Translations under genes and position numbers: made by a program | The notes under the pieces: generated by a model | Database searches by the model: none | What the model saw: only the letters and a program-made list of their open reading frames with translations | What the model was told of the DNA's origin: nothing | Assembly: GCA_019752015.1 (NCBI GenBank) | Contig: JAIEMQ010000072.1 | Span: 1-64,000, forward strand | Length of the DNA stretch: 64,000 bases | Reading direction: 5' to 3' | Origin: Cyanobacteriota bacterium | GTDB lineage: Bacteria; Acidobacteriota; Vicinamibacteria; Vicinamibacterales; UBA2999 | In this document: positions 1 to 6,342 of the stretch, one piece after another | Layout: every line of letters begins with the position of its first letter | How positions within the stretch are numbered: the stretch's first letter is position 1

Positions 1-2
1 AC

Positions 3-26
3 GAAGAACTCAAACAGCGTAACTAA
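3..26 (+). CDS. Possible 3' end of an upstream gene (partial)
   Basis: Reading from base 3 gives EELKQRN followed by a TAA stop. This could be the tail of a gene that begins outside the window. Seven codons are too few for any identification and the reading frame could be fortuitous. Bases 27-135 hold nothing recognisable. Confidence 0.2.
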   Translation, partial: EELKQRN

Positions 27-135
27 ACCGTCCACTGAATCGGATCAGGCCTACCACGCGTTTCATCGGCGACAACGCCTGCCGGCTCTCGATTACCGAA
101 TACGTCGGCAACACTTTGATATTGCCTCCGCAGTA

Positions 136-160
136 GCGGTTGGTGCTTAGCACCAACCGC
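136..160 (-). terminator. Perfect 11-bp stem-loop after malate synthase
   Basis: GCGGTTGGTGC and its exact complement flank a TTA loop, ending 7 bp beyond the malate synthase stop codon. On the minus strand no T-run follows, so it is not a canonical intrinsic terminator. It may be a 3'-end-stabilising hairpin or a REP-like palindrome. Confidence 0.55.
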
Positions 161-167
161 GCCCGCT

Positions 168-2039
168 TCAGAAATCAAGATTCCGCGTTATTCGCGTACC
201 GTTGGCGGAAAATGCGTCCGCTAGCATCTTGATCCGGCGCTTCGCTTCGTTGAGGTCGTGGTTGCCAAGGGTGATGTTCAAGAGGTCGATGTACCACGGC
301 AGCTTCGTTTCATCGAGCAGGTAGGTCTCGACGATCTCGCGCGCGATCGGCAGCGTGGTCGTCTTCGAATCGTCGTGCACGTCGCGGTTACTCGCCTTCA
401 GCAGCTTGTCGTATTCCTCGCGCAGCAGCCGCATGCACAACTCTCGTGAGAACGTATCGCCTTCCTTGACGCCGGTCTCGTCATCGGCGGCCGTCAACTT
501 CGCGCCCTTGTGCAGCCACTCCCACAGGATGCTCAGCCTGATTTCGCCGGTCGCCATGTCCTCCATCAGGTAAAGCACGTCTTCGTTGCCGAAGAAATCC
601 GCCGGCTTGAGCGCGGCGGCCTGCATGCCCTGCCCGAAGGCGTTGCCGTACTGGATCGCCACGCTCATCAGGTCGCGCGCGCCGCGGATGGTGCGCGGCG
701 CCGGTTCGAGCAGCGTCAGATCGGCGGCGTCCTTCTCCGTGTAGGTCAGTCTCGGGAACGATCGCCCAAGTTGATTGGCGTCGCCGACCTTCTCCCACAC
801 CGGCCGGACGATGTGCACCATTTTCCAGTGGGCGACCCACTTGCCGCTCGCGCCCTCGCGCTGTTCGCGCTCGGCGCCGGCGGTCGCGCGCTTCATGCCC
901 GCGGCCACGCCGGCCTCCGATCCCACCGGAATGTTCGGCTCCATGCCGCCCTGCCAGAGCGTGAACTGTCCCTTGAGGTCTGGGGTATTGCAGGCGCGCC
1001 GCACGCGATCCTCGTAGACGCGCATATAGCCGTAGGTCATCGTGATCGCATCGATGTTGGGATTGATGAAATCGTCGTCCCACGCGACGGCGTCCGACAC
1101 GCTGTTGATGTAGTCCCAGCGCCCGGTGTTGAAGCCGACGAAGTGCAGCCCCAGGGCCGCGCGAATCTCCATCAACTGGTAGCAGACTTCGATCTGCTCG
1201 ACGAGGACATACACCTTGATCGTTCCAGCCGGGATGCCAAGCTGCTGCTCGATCGATGAAAGAATGTCGTTCCACAACGCCGCTTCTTCGGCAGTCTGAA
1301 TCTTCGGAAGATACAAAACGATCGACGCGCCGGCGTCGATCAGCTGCTTGTGGTTGTTGGCGATGTAGAGCGTGGCGTCGACGATCGATGCGGAGAAGCC
1401 GGACCGGTCGGCGTTGCGGACATGGCGGTCGTCGAGGTGCAGGCCGCGCGGCCGGAAGATCTTCGTCGTGAAATGAAGCTGCGTGCGCCAGTCGGCAATG
1501 GTCGGCTTCCCGAAAAATCCCGCCGCCCACTTGTTCATTTCCGCGGCAACGTTTTCCGCGACGGCCAGGAATTTCGGATCGCGATGGATCGCCAGCTTCA
1601 GGTTCCGCTGGTTGTCGAGCGACATCGTCGACACCTGGCCAAGCGCGTCCTCGCCGTCGAACATCCAGCCGTCGGCGCCGCTCAGCAGCGCATACGCAAC
1701 GTTGCGAAGGCCAATCTCGACCGGCGCGCCCGGGCGGGCGGCGGGGCCGGTGCCTTGAATCCATTGCCGCTTCAGGTCGCGGGGGATTTCGGCGCCGACG
1801 AAGTTGCCTTCGCGCGCGTCCCTGACCTTGATCGACGTCCGCGCGATCGTGCCGTTCGCATCGAGGAACCCGATGCGCTCTTTCCGGCTCGCGCGCCCGG
1901 CGCGCCGCTCGATGCGCGCCGCCATGACCTGCTTGCGCGCCACGTCAAATCGCGTGAGCGCTTCCATCACCCGCACCGCGTCGTCCGTGATTACATCCGG
2001 ATAATCCGCGCGAACTGTCTTCCTGAACTCGAGTGCCAT
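168..2039 (-). CDS. aceB: Malate synthase
   Basis: The product condenses glyoxylate with acetyl-CoA to give malate, the second step of the glyoxylate shunt, in the cytosol. At 623 residues it is longer than typical malate synthase A (about 530-560). Family hallmarks visible are LYLPKIQ near 242, the NTGRWDY signature at 304-310, GGMEPNIP near 364, and MEDMATGEI near 492-500, whose Asp fits the catalytic base. LWEWLHKG follows this motif. No isocitrate lyase lies in the window; it may be just upstream or elsewhere. The gene lies 44 bp downstream of a secreted methyltransferase gene on the same strand, and the spacer is largely an octamer tandem repeat. The assignment rests on motifs, and the family placement (A-like versus divergent) is less certain than the enzyme class. 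Confidence 0.88.
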   Translation of the reverse strand: MALEFRKTVRADYPDVITDDAVRVMEALTRFDVARKQVMAARIERRAGRASRKERIGFLDANGTIARTSIKVRDAREGNFVGAEIPRDLKRQWIQGTGPAARPGAPVEIGLRNVAYALLSGADGWMFDGEDALGQVSTMSLDNQRNLKLAIHRDPKFLAVAENVAAEMNKWAAGFFGKPTIADWRTQLHFTTKIFRPRGLHLDDRHVRNADRSGFSASIVDATLYIANNHKQLIDAGASIVLYLPKIQTAEEAALWNDILSSIEQQLGIPAGTIKVYVLVEQIEVCYQLMEIRAALGLHFVGFNTGRWDYINSVSDAVAWDDDFINPNIDAITMTYGYMRVYEDRVRRACNTPDLKGQFTLWQGGMEPNIPVGSEAGVAAGMKRATAGAEREQREGASGKWVAHWKMVHIVRPVWEKVGDANQLGRSFPRLTYTEKDAADLTLLEPAPRTIRGARDLMSVAIQYGNAFGQGMQAAALKPADFFGNEDVLYLMEDMATGEIRLSILWEWLHKGAKLTAADDETGVKEGDTFSRELCMRLLREEYDKLLKASNRDVHDDSKTTTLPIAREIVETYLLDETKLPWYIDLLNITLGNHDLNEAKRRIKMLADAFSANGTRITRNLDF

Positions 2040-2052
2040 CCTGTCCGCCTGA

Positions 2053-2084
2053 CTGCCTGTCTGCCTGTCTGCCTGTCTGCCTGT
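2053..2084. repeat. Four perfect tandem copies of CTGCCTGT
   Basis: An exact octamer array fills most of the 44-bp gap between the methyltransferase stop and the malate synthase start, close to the malate synthase ribosome binding region. Copy-number change by slippage would alter the spacing between the two genes but not a reading frame. Confidence 0.9.
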
Positions 2085-2590
2085 TACTTAACGACCCACA
2101 ACAACAGCTCTGCTTCGTCGACCTGGATGCGTTGATCCGGAACCCACTGCGGCATCTCGAACTGATGCGACACGATCCGCGTGCCCGGCTTCAACGCGCG
2201 CAGCTTCGGCTCGAGCACCTTCGTGATGCTCGGGGACAAATACATGGTGATGACCGTCGCCTTGCCGAGGTCCGCTTCGAAGAGATCGCCGACCACAAAT
2301 GAGACGCGGTTGGCGACTTCCGCCTGGTTGGCGATCTGCCAGGAAATCTCGACCAGCCGCGGGTCGATCTCGATGCCGACGGCCTTCGCCCCATATTTCT
2401 GCGCAGCGATGATTGGAATACGCCCGTCGCCGGAACCGAGGTCGTAGACCACATCATCCGCCGTGACTTTCGCCAGCTTCAACATGGCATCGGCGATATT
2501 GTGGCGGGTCGGCGAGAAGTGGATGTCCGGTGTCCGGGCCGGACCCTGCTGGACCAGCGCCGCCAGCAGAATTCCTGAGAGAAAACGCAT
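2084..2590 (-). CDS. Exported SAM-dependent methyltransferase-like protein
   Basis: This is a 168-residue protein. The ATG at 2590 gives a short hydrophobic leader (MRFLSGILLAALVQQG), so it is preferred to the ATG at 2605. The body has the class I methyltransferase motif I, VYDLGSGDGR, followed by GIEIDPRLVE (motif II) and a GDLFEADL segment (motif III/IV). The substrate is unknown. A methyltransferase fold behind a secretion signal is unusual because SAM is cytosolic, so the leader could also be a membrane anchor. It is paralogous to the protein at 19359-20153, sharing LGSGDGR, DLFE-DL, VITM and LKPGTRIVS. It could be co-transcribed with malate synthase. Confidence 0.75.
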   Translation of the reverse strand: MRFLSGILLAALVQQGPARTPDIHFSPTRHNIADAMLKLAKVTADDVVYDLGSGDGRIPIIAAQKYGAKAVGIEIDPRLVEISWQIANQAEVANRVSFVVGDLFEADLGKATVITMYLSPSITKVLEPKLRALKPGTRIVSHQFEMPQWVPDQRIQVDEAELLLWVVK

Positions 2591-2604
2591 AGCGCAGTAT
2601 CCCA

Positions 2605-2633
2605 TTGCGCGGTTGATATCGATTGTCTATATT
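2605..2633 (+). promoter_or_regulatory. Candidate promoter for the PadR gene
   Basis: TTGCGC (2605-2610) and TATATT (2628-2633) are separated by 17 bp, and the ATG follows 13 bp after the -10 box. The divergent methyltransferase gene begins at 2590, so both genes share this short control region. Confidence 0.4.
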
Positions 2634-2646
2634 GAATGCCTATACC

Positions 2647-2976
2647 ATGGCGCAACCAACCGAGATCCTCAAAGGCACGCTGGCGCTGCTGATTCTCCGC
2701 ACGCTCGAGCTCGAGCCGCGGCACGGGGTCAGCATTGCCGACCGCATCGAGCAGATCACCAAGGGCACCTTCAGCGTGAAGGCAGGCTCACTGTTCCCGG
2801 CGCTGCACCGGCTCGAGCAAGAGGGATTCATCACCGGCGAATGGTCGGTAACCGACGCGGGGCGTCGCGTCAAGTCGTACCGCCTCACCACTGCGGGCCG
2901 GCAGCAGTTGATCGCCGAGAAGAAGCAGTGGGCGCGGATCGTGTCGGCGGTCGGCCTCGTCCTCGACACGGACTGA
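2647..2976 (+). CDS. PadR-family transcriptional regulator
   Basis: The ATG at 2647 gives a 109-residue winged-helix protein: LKGTLALLILRTLELEPRHG (helix 1-2), FSVKAGSLFPALHRLEQEGF (recognition helix and wing), then a wing strand and a short C-terminal helix. PadR proteins of this size are repressors that usually act on neighbouring transport or permease genes and on themselves. Unlike the other two PadR genes in this window, no FtsX/MacB permease follows; a secreted cupin does. The frame extends upstream to 2623, but the 2647 start matches PadR N-termini better. The ligand is unknown. Confidence 0.9.
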   Translation: MAQPTEILKGTLALLILRTLELEPRHGVSIADRIEQITKGTFSVKAGSLFPALHRLEQEGFITGEWSVTDAGRRVKSYRLTTAGRQQLIAEKKQWARIVSAVGLVLDTD

Positions 2977-3012
2977 CGATCCATGCGCGCGTGGTCGGAG
3001 TAAACTGCGCGG

Positions 3013-3408
3013 ATGCTTCGCATCCTCTTTCTCGCCGCCGCGGTTACCGCGATTCTTTCCACTCCCGCTCACGCACAGGCGATCGGCGGACCCGAAAAGG
3101 GCCGGCCGGTCACTGGCGATCCGGGCATTTCATCGATGGTGGTGATGGATCGCGCGGACTTCCGCGTGCTGCGCGACTGGGCCGAGCCCGGCGCCGTCCG
3201 CCGCATGCACAACCACGCCGACGCGACCTATCACGTGTTCACGCTGCTGACCGGTCAGCTGACGCTGACGGTTGAAGGACAGGAGCCTGTGGAGGTGAAA
3301 GCCGGCGACGTGCTCGAGCTCAAAGGCGGCGCGATGCACACGTTCAAGAACACCGGAACGGTGACCGCCACGATCGTCGAGGTGTTTGGTAAAGCCCCGA
3401 AGAAGTAA
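3013..3408 (+). CDS. Secreted small cupin-domain protein
   Basis: This 131-residue protein has a clear signal peptide (MLRILFLAAAVTAILSTPAHA) and one conserved cupin beta-barrel. The first cupin motif is seen as HNHADATYHVFTLLTGQLTL and the second as GDVLELKGGAMHTFKNTG. The histidines could bind a metal. No enzymatic function can be inferred. It is 36 bp downstream of the PadR gene and may be its target, though that is only inference from proximity. It converges with the HELGH gene, the two stop codons being adjacent. Confidence 0.8.
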   Translation: MLRILFLAAAVTAILSTPAHAQAIGGPEKGRPVTGDPGISSMVVMDRADFRVLRDWAEPGAVRRMHNHADATYHVFTLLTGQLTLTVEGQEPVEVKAGDVLELKGGAMHTFKNTGTVTATIVEVFGKAPKK

Positions 3409-3888
3409 TCAGTCCTGCGACGGCGGCCCGAGGAATTCGATCAGGTTGCCGCGAATCCCTGTGCGCGACCACACCTTTTCGTAGACCGGCTCGAATGCCG
3501 ATCGATTGACGACGCGCATGGCAATGTCGTTGGCGAGCCGTTCGGTCTGCAGAAATGGATGATGCGTGTAGATCCACACGTGCCCGAGCTCGTGCGCGAT
3601 CGCCGCTTCGACTTCAGCAGGAGCCAGCTCCTGGACGAAGTCGCGATCGACTGAAATCACGAACGGGCCGCTGCGGCCATTGAGCGTCTCGACCGACATC
3701 ACCAGCGGATTGTGATCCACCAGCGTGACGTGCACGCGCTCCTTGATCTCGAGCCGTCCGCGCAGATCGTCGGTGAGATCCTGCAACGACACGATGCCCG
3801 TCTTGTCGCTCAGTCCCGTCAGTGCAGCCTGCTGAACGTCGGGACGCAGCGGTAGCAGCCACAAAAGCAGTACGACCCCAATGTGCAT
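3409..3888 (-). CDS. Exported HELGH zinc-metallopeptidase-like protein
   Basis: This is a 159-residue protein with an N-terminal hydrophobic leader (MHIGVVLLLWLLPL). The zinc-binding motif HELGH occurs in AAIAHELGHVWIYTHH, the HExxH helix of gluzincin-type peptidases. A downstream acidic residue in ERLANDIAMRVV could be the third ligand, as in M48-like enzymes. The protein is much shorter than typical M48 peptidases, so it is either a minimal peptidase or a substrate-binding relative. No partner is apparent. It converges with the cupin gene. Confidence 0.65.
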   Translation of the reverse strand: MHIGVVLLLWLLPLRPDVQQAALTGLSDKTGIVSLQDLTDDLRGRLEIKERVHVTLVDHNPLVMSVETLNGRSGPFVISVDRDFVQELAPAEVEAAIAHELGHVWIYTHHPFLQTERLANDIAMRVVNRSAFEPVYEKVWSRTGIRGNLIEFLGPPSQD

Positions 3889-4004
3889 GGGCGACGCGAA
3901 TCCTTGTTGAGAGGAGCCGCCAGTGTAGCAAACAATTCTTCCTCTGGACGGACTTCTTCAGTCGTACGCGCCTGTTCCCCGTTAACTCTGCCGTAGTTGA
4001 GCTC

Positions 4005-4394
4005 TCAGCTTTGTCCTGGCCAAGCCTTGTCGATCGGCTTCGCGGGATCAGCGGTGATTTTGACGTCGGCGCAGTGGCGTTTCGCGCGTGACGGCGACCG
4101 GATCGGGCGGCAGTTCGTCGAACGATTTCACCGCGAGCGCGACGCGATAGAAGCCGGGGTGATAGATCGTTTCCTGCACCTTGATGTGCAGCTTCGATCC
4201 TCCGACGACGGCGTTGACGACTCCGGCGGCGTGCCGGTGTTTGCCGACGTGCCGCCGCATGGCCCGAGCTTCTGAGGATCACCACGCTCATCCTACGCGA
4301 GGTTTGCGGCCGGCTCGAGCAGCCTGAAGTGTCCATCCGCAAACACCGGAGCGGTCCCTGACATCAATAGCGCGATCGAGAACAATCGACTCAA
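4005..4394 (-). pseudogene. Decayed SCE4755-like polysaccharide-monooxygenase-like gene
   Basis: Three pieces in two reading frames together resemble the SCE4755 family of LPMO-like secreted proteins. From a TTG at 4394 the sequence is a signal peptide then GHFRLLEPAANLA, interrupted by an in-frame TAG at 4293-4295. The same frame resumes as DERGDPQKLGPCGGTSANTG. Near 4225-4232 a one-base deletion shifts the frame to VVNAVVGGSKLHIKVQETIY, HPGFYRVALAVKS and DELPPDP. Near 4065-4085 a second break, with loss of the expected intervening segment, joins RHCADVKITADPAKPID and the terminal stop at 4005-4007. Nonsense, frameshift and deletion together argue for a true pseudogene rather than a sequencing error. 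The family name is from memory of its conserved HPGxYRVALA and HHCAD motifs. Confidence 0.7.
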
Positions 4395-4416
4395 TTTTAT
4401 TGAGCTTCCCCTCCGC

Positions 4417-4442
4417 CTTCGCCAAGGCTACGGCGAGACAGG
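4417..4442 (+). repeat. Dispersed TTCGCCAAGGCTACGG element
   Basis: CTTCGCCAAGGCTACGGCG plus GACAGG lies between the pseudogene and the sensor kinase stop. The same element recurs at 20871 and, inverted, at 20959; a diverged copy lies at 18143 inside a coding region. Confidence 0.7.
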
Positions 4443-4462
4443 CTCAGATTATGGCCGATTCG

Positions 4463-5461
4463 CTAGGCCGAGGGGAGCGTGAGGGTCGCGCGAAGGCCGC
4501 CGAGCGGCGACGAACCGAGGGCGATCGAGCCGCCATATAGCTCGACGAGATCCGCGACGATCGCGAGGCCCAGTCCCGAGCCCGGCGCCGCTTCATCGGC
4601 TCGTACGCCTCGTTGCAGCACCGTTTCCCACAACGACGGCTCCAGTCCCGGCCCATCATCGTCAACAGTCGTCACGACGTGGCTGTCTTCGAGCGCGGAT
4701 CGCACCTCGACGCGGCTGTTTGCCCACTTGCACGCGTTGTCGATGAGATTGCCGAGCATCTCTTCGAAATCCTCGCGCTGGCTGCGCACGAAGTGCTCGT
4801 GCGAGGCATCGACGTCGATCGCGAGATGTCGATCGGCATGGATCGTCTGCATGGTCCGCGCGAGCGCGTCCGCGGATGTCAGCACATGGCAACGCGCGCT
4901 CGGGTTGCCGCCGGCCGCCGAGGCCCGCGCGTGCGCCAGGTGATATTCGATCTGCCGCCGCATGCGCTCCACCTGCTGCATGATCGCGGAGGCGAGCTCG
5001 GTTTGCCCCGCTGCTTTGGCGCGTTCGGCCTGCTGATTCAACAGCGTCAACGGCGTTTTCAACCCGTGTGCGAGATCGCCGGCCTTACGATGCGCTTTGC
5101 CGATCCGGTCCTCGCGATCGCTCAACAGCGAATTCAAATCGGTGACGAGCGGCTGCACTTCGGTCGGGTACTCGCCGTCAAGCCGCGCGTCCTTCCCTTC
5201 GCGCACGCCGGACAGCCTGGCGCGGAGCTCGTCGAACGACGCGAATCCCTTCCTGACTTGCCGCAGCCCGAACACCATGGCCGCGACGGTGCCGACGCCG
5301 ACTTCCCACATGTGACGAAAAAAGAAGCGGTGGAAAAACGCGGGCGCGTCCGGATCGATGAACATGTAGTGCGTCAACGCGAAGCCGCTGAACAGGAACA
5401 AGCCCAGGCTCCACAGAATCGCGCCGAAGAACACGCGGCCGCGCAGCGACAGCGTCCTCAC
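4463..5461 (-). CDS. PhoQ-like sensor histidine kinase
   Basis: This is a 332-residue two-component sensor. Two membrane segments (about 11-33 and 50-66) flank a very short periplasmic loop. HAMP-like sequence follows, then the H-box GDLAHGLKTPLTLLN with phospho-acceptor His132. The ATPase domain has the N-box (GNLIDNACKWA), G1 (DDDGPGL) and G2 (GSGLGLAIV). The HGLKTPL form of the H-box is typical of PhoQ-type kinases. Its start overlaps the response regulator stop by 4 bp, so the pair is translationally coupled. The tiny sensor loop leaves the signal unclear; Mg2+ or cationic peptides would only be analogy. Confidence 0.93.
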   Translation of the reverse strand: MRTLSLRGRVFFGAILWSLGLFLFSGFALTHYMFIDPDAPAFFHRFFFRHMWEVGVGTVAAMVFGLRQVRKGFASFDELRARLSGVREGKDARLDGEYPTEVQPLVTDLNSLLSDREDRIGKAHRKAGDLAHGLKTPLTLLNQQAERAKAAGQTELASAIMQQVERMRRQIEYHLAHARASAAGGNPSARCHVLTSADALARTMQTIHADRHLAIDVDASHEHFVRSQREDFEEMLGNLIDNACKWANSRVEVRSALEDSHVVTTVDDDGPGLEPSLWETVLQRGVRADEAAPGSGLGLAIVADLVELYGGSIALGSSPLGGLRATLTLPSA

Positions 5462-6120
5462 TGGTCCGCCTCGATTCGATAGCCCATGCCGCGCACGGTC
5501 TCGATGACGGTGCCGCCCAGCTTTCGCCGCAGCCGCGCGATGAAGACTTCAACCGTGTTCGAATCGCGGTCGAATCCCTGCGCGTAGATGTGCTCCGTCA
5601 ATTCGGATTGCGAAACAATGCGGCCGCGATGGTGCATCAGGTACGACAACACGCGAAACTCATGGCTGGTCAGCTTCACCGGCGCGCCGTCAACAGTGAC
5701 GCGGGCGCCGCGCGGATCGAGCACGACACCACCGGCGCGTAATTCCGGCGTGACCTGGCCGGACGATCGCCGAATCAATGCGCGCAAACGCGCGAGCACT
5801 TCTTCGATCTGGAACGGCTTGGCGACGTAATCATCGGCGCCGCCGTCGATGCCTTGCACCTTCTCATGCCAGCTGCCGCGCGCGGTGAGCACGAGCACCG
5901 GCGTTGACACGCTGGCCTCGCGCCACTGGCGCAACACCGTGAGGCCGTCCATCTTCGGCAATCCCAGGTCGAGGATCACGGCGTCGTAGCCTTCGGTTCG
6001 TCCCAGGAACTCGCCGCGCTCGCCGTCCGCGGCGTGATCGACGGCGTACCCCGCCTCGCCCAGCGCGCGGCTAAGTTGCTCTGCCAAGAGGACTTCGTCC
6101 TCGACGATCAGGACCTTCAC
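5458..6120 (-). CDS. OmpR/PhoB-family response regulator
   Basis: This is a 220-residue regulator with a receiver domain (acidic pocket VEDE at 7-10, phospho-acceptor Asp51 in DAVILDLGLPKMDG, conserved Lys in ADDYVAKPF). A C-terminal winged-helix DNA-binding domain follows (LTSHEFRVLSYLMHHRGRIV, then NTVEVFIARLRRKLG). It is the partner of the adjacent kinase and precedes it in the transcript. An 11-bp-phased direct repeat about 30-45 bp upstream of its start (6147-6164) has the geometry of an OmpR-type site, suggesting autoregulation. Confidence 0.94.
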   Translation of the reverse strand: MKVLIVEDEVLLAEQLSRALGEAGYAVDHAADGERGEFLGRTEGYDAVILDLGLPKMDGLTVLRQWREASVSTPVLVLTARGSWHEKVQGIDGGADDYVAKPFQIEEVLARLRALIRRSSGQVTPELRAGGVVLDPRGARVTVDGAPVKLTSHEFRVLSYLMHHRGRIVSQSELTEHIYAQGFDRDSNTVEVFIARLRRKLGGTVIETVRGMGYRIEADQ

Positions 6121-6146
6121 AGCTCTCTACTTTTCACTCCAGCCTC

Positions 6147-6185
6147 TTAACAGTAGCTGAACAGAGCCTTCAGAGGTCGTTCAGC
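6147..6185. promoter_or_regulatory. Candidate response-regulator binding site
   Basis: TTAACAG (6147-6153) and TGAACAG (6158-6164) are directly repeated at 11-bp phase, the usual arrangement for OmpR/PhoB dimers. GCTGAAC (6156-6162) is also inverted against GTTCAGC (6179-6185). The site lies between the divergent two-component operon and the plus-strand small ORF/permease, so it could control both. Confidence 0.4.
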
Positions 6186-6209
6186 CGCGCCCACGTAGTC
6201 TTGCCGTCT

Positions 6210-6332
6210 ATGACACTCAAAGCCGTTTTCGCCATCGCCGCTGGACTCATTGGCGCCGCCGCCGTCGCCTGCCATCTGTATGCGCCCGAGCTCATGCAGC
6301 ACCTCGGACGAATGCTTCACGGAGCGCGCTAG
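6210..6332 (+). CDS. Possible 40-residue small membrane protein
   Basis: ATG at 6210 to TAG at 6330-6332 encodes a 40-residue peptide with one hydrophobic stretch, MTLKAVFAIAAGLIGAAAVA, then CHLYAPELMQ. It has no strong ribosome binding site. It lies directly after the candidate regulator site and ends 10 bp before the GTG start of the permease. It may be a small membrane effector of the two-component system or a leader ORF for the permease. Homology cannot be judged by eye. Confidence 0.35.
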   Translation: MTLKAVFAIAAGLIGAAAVACHLYAPELMQHLGRMLHGAR

Positions 6333-6342
6333 GATACTCCTC

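Noticed and set aside
136-160. Classical intrinsic terminator for aceB
   Set aside because: The stem is strong but no T-run follows on the minus strand, so only a stem-loop is claimed.
4293-4295. In-frame TAG in the LPMO-like gene as pyrrolysine or other recoding
   Set aside because: The same gene also carries a frameshift and a deletion, so it is a decayed gene rather than a recoded one.
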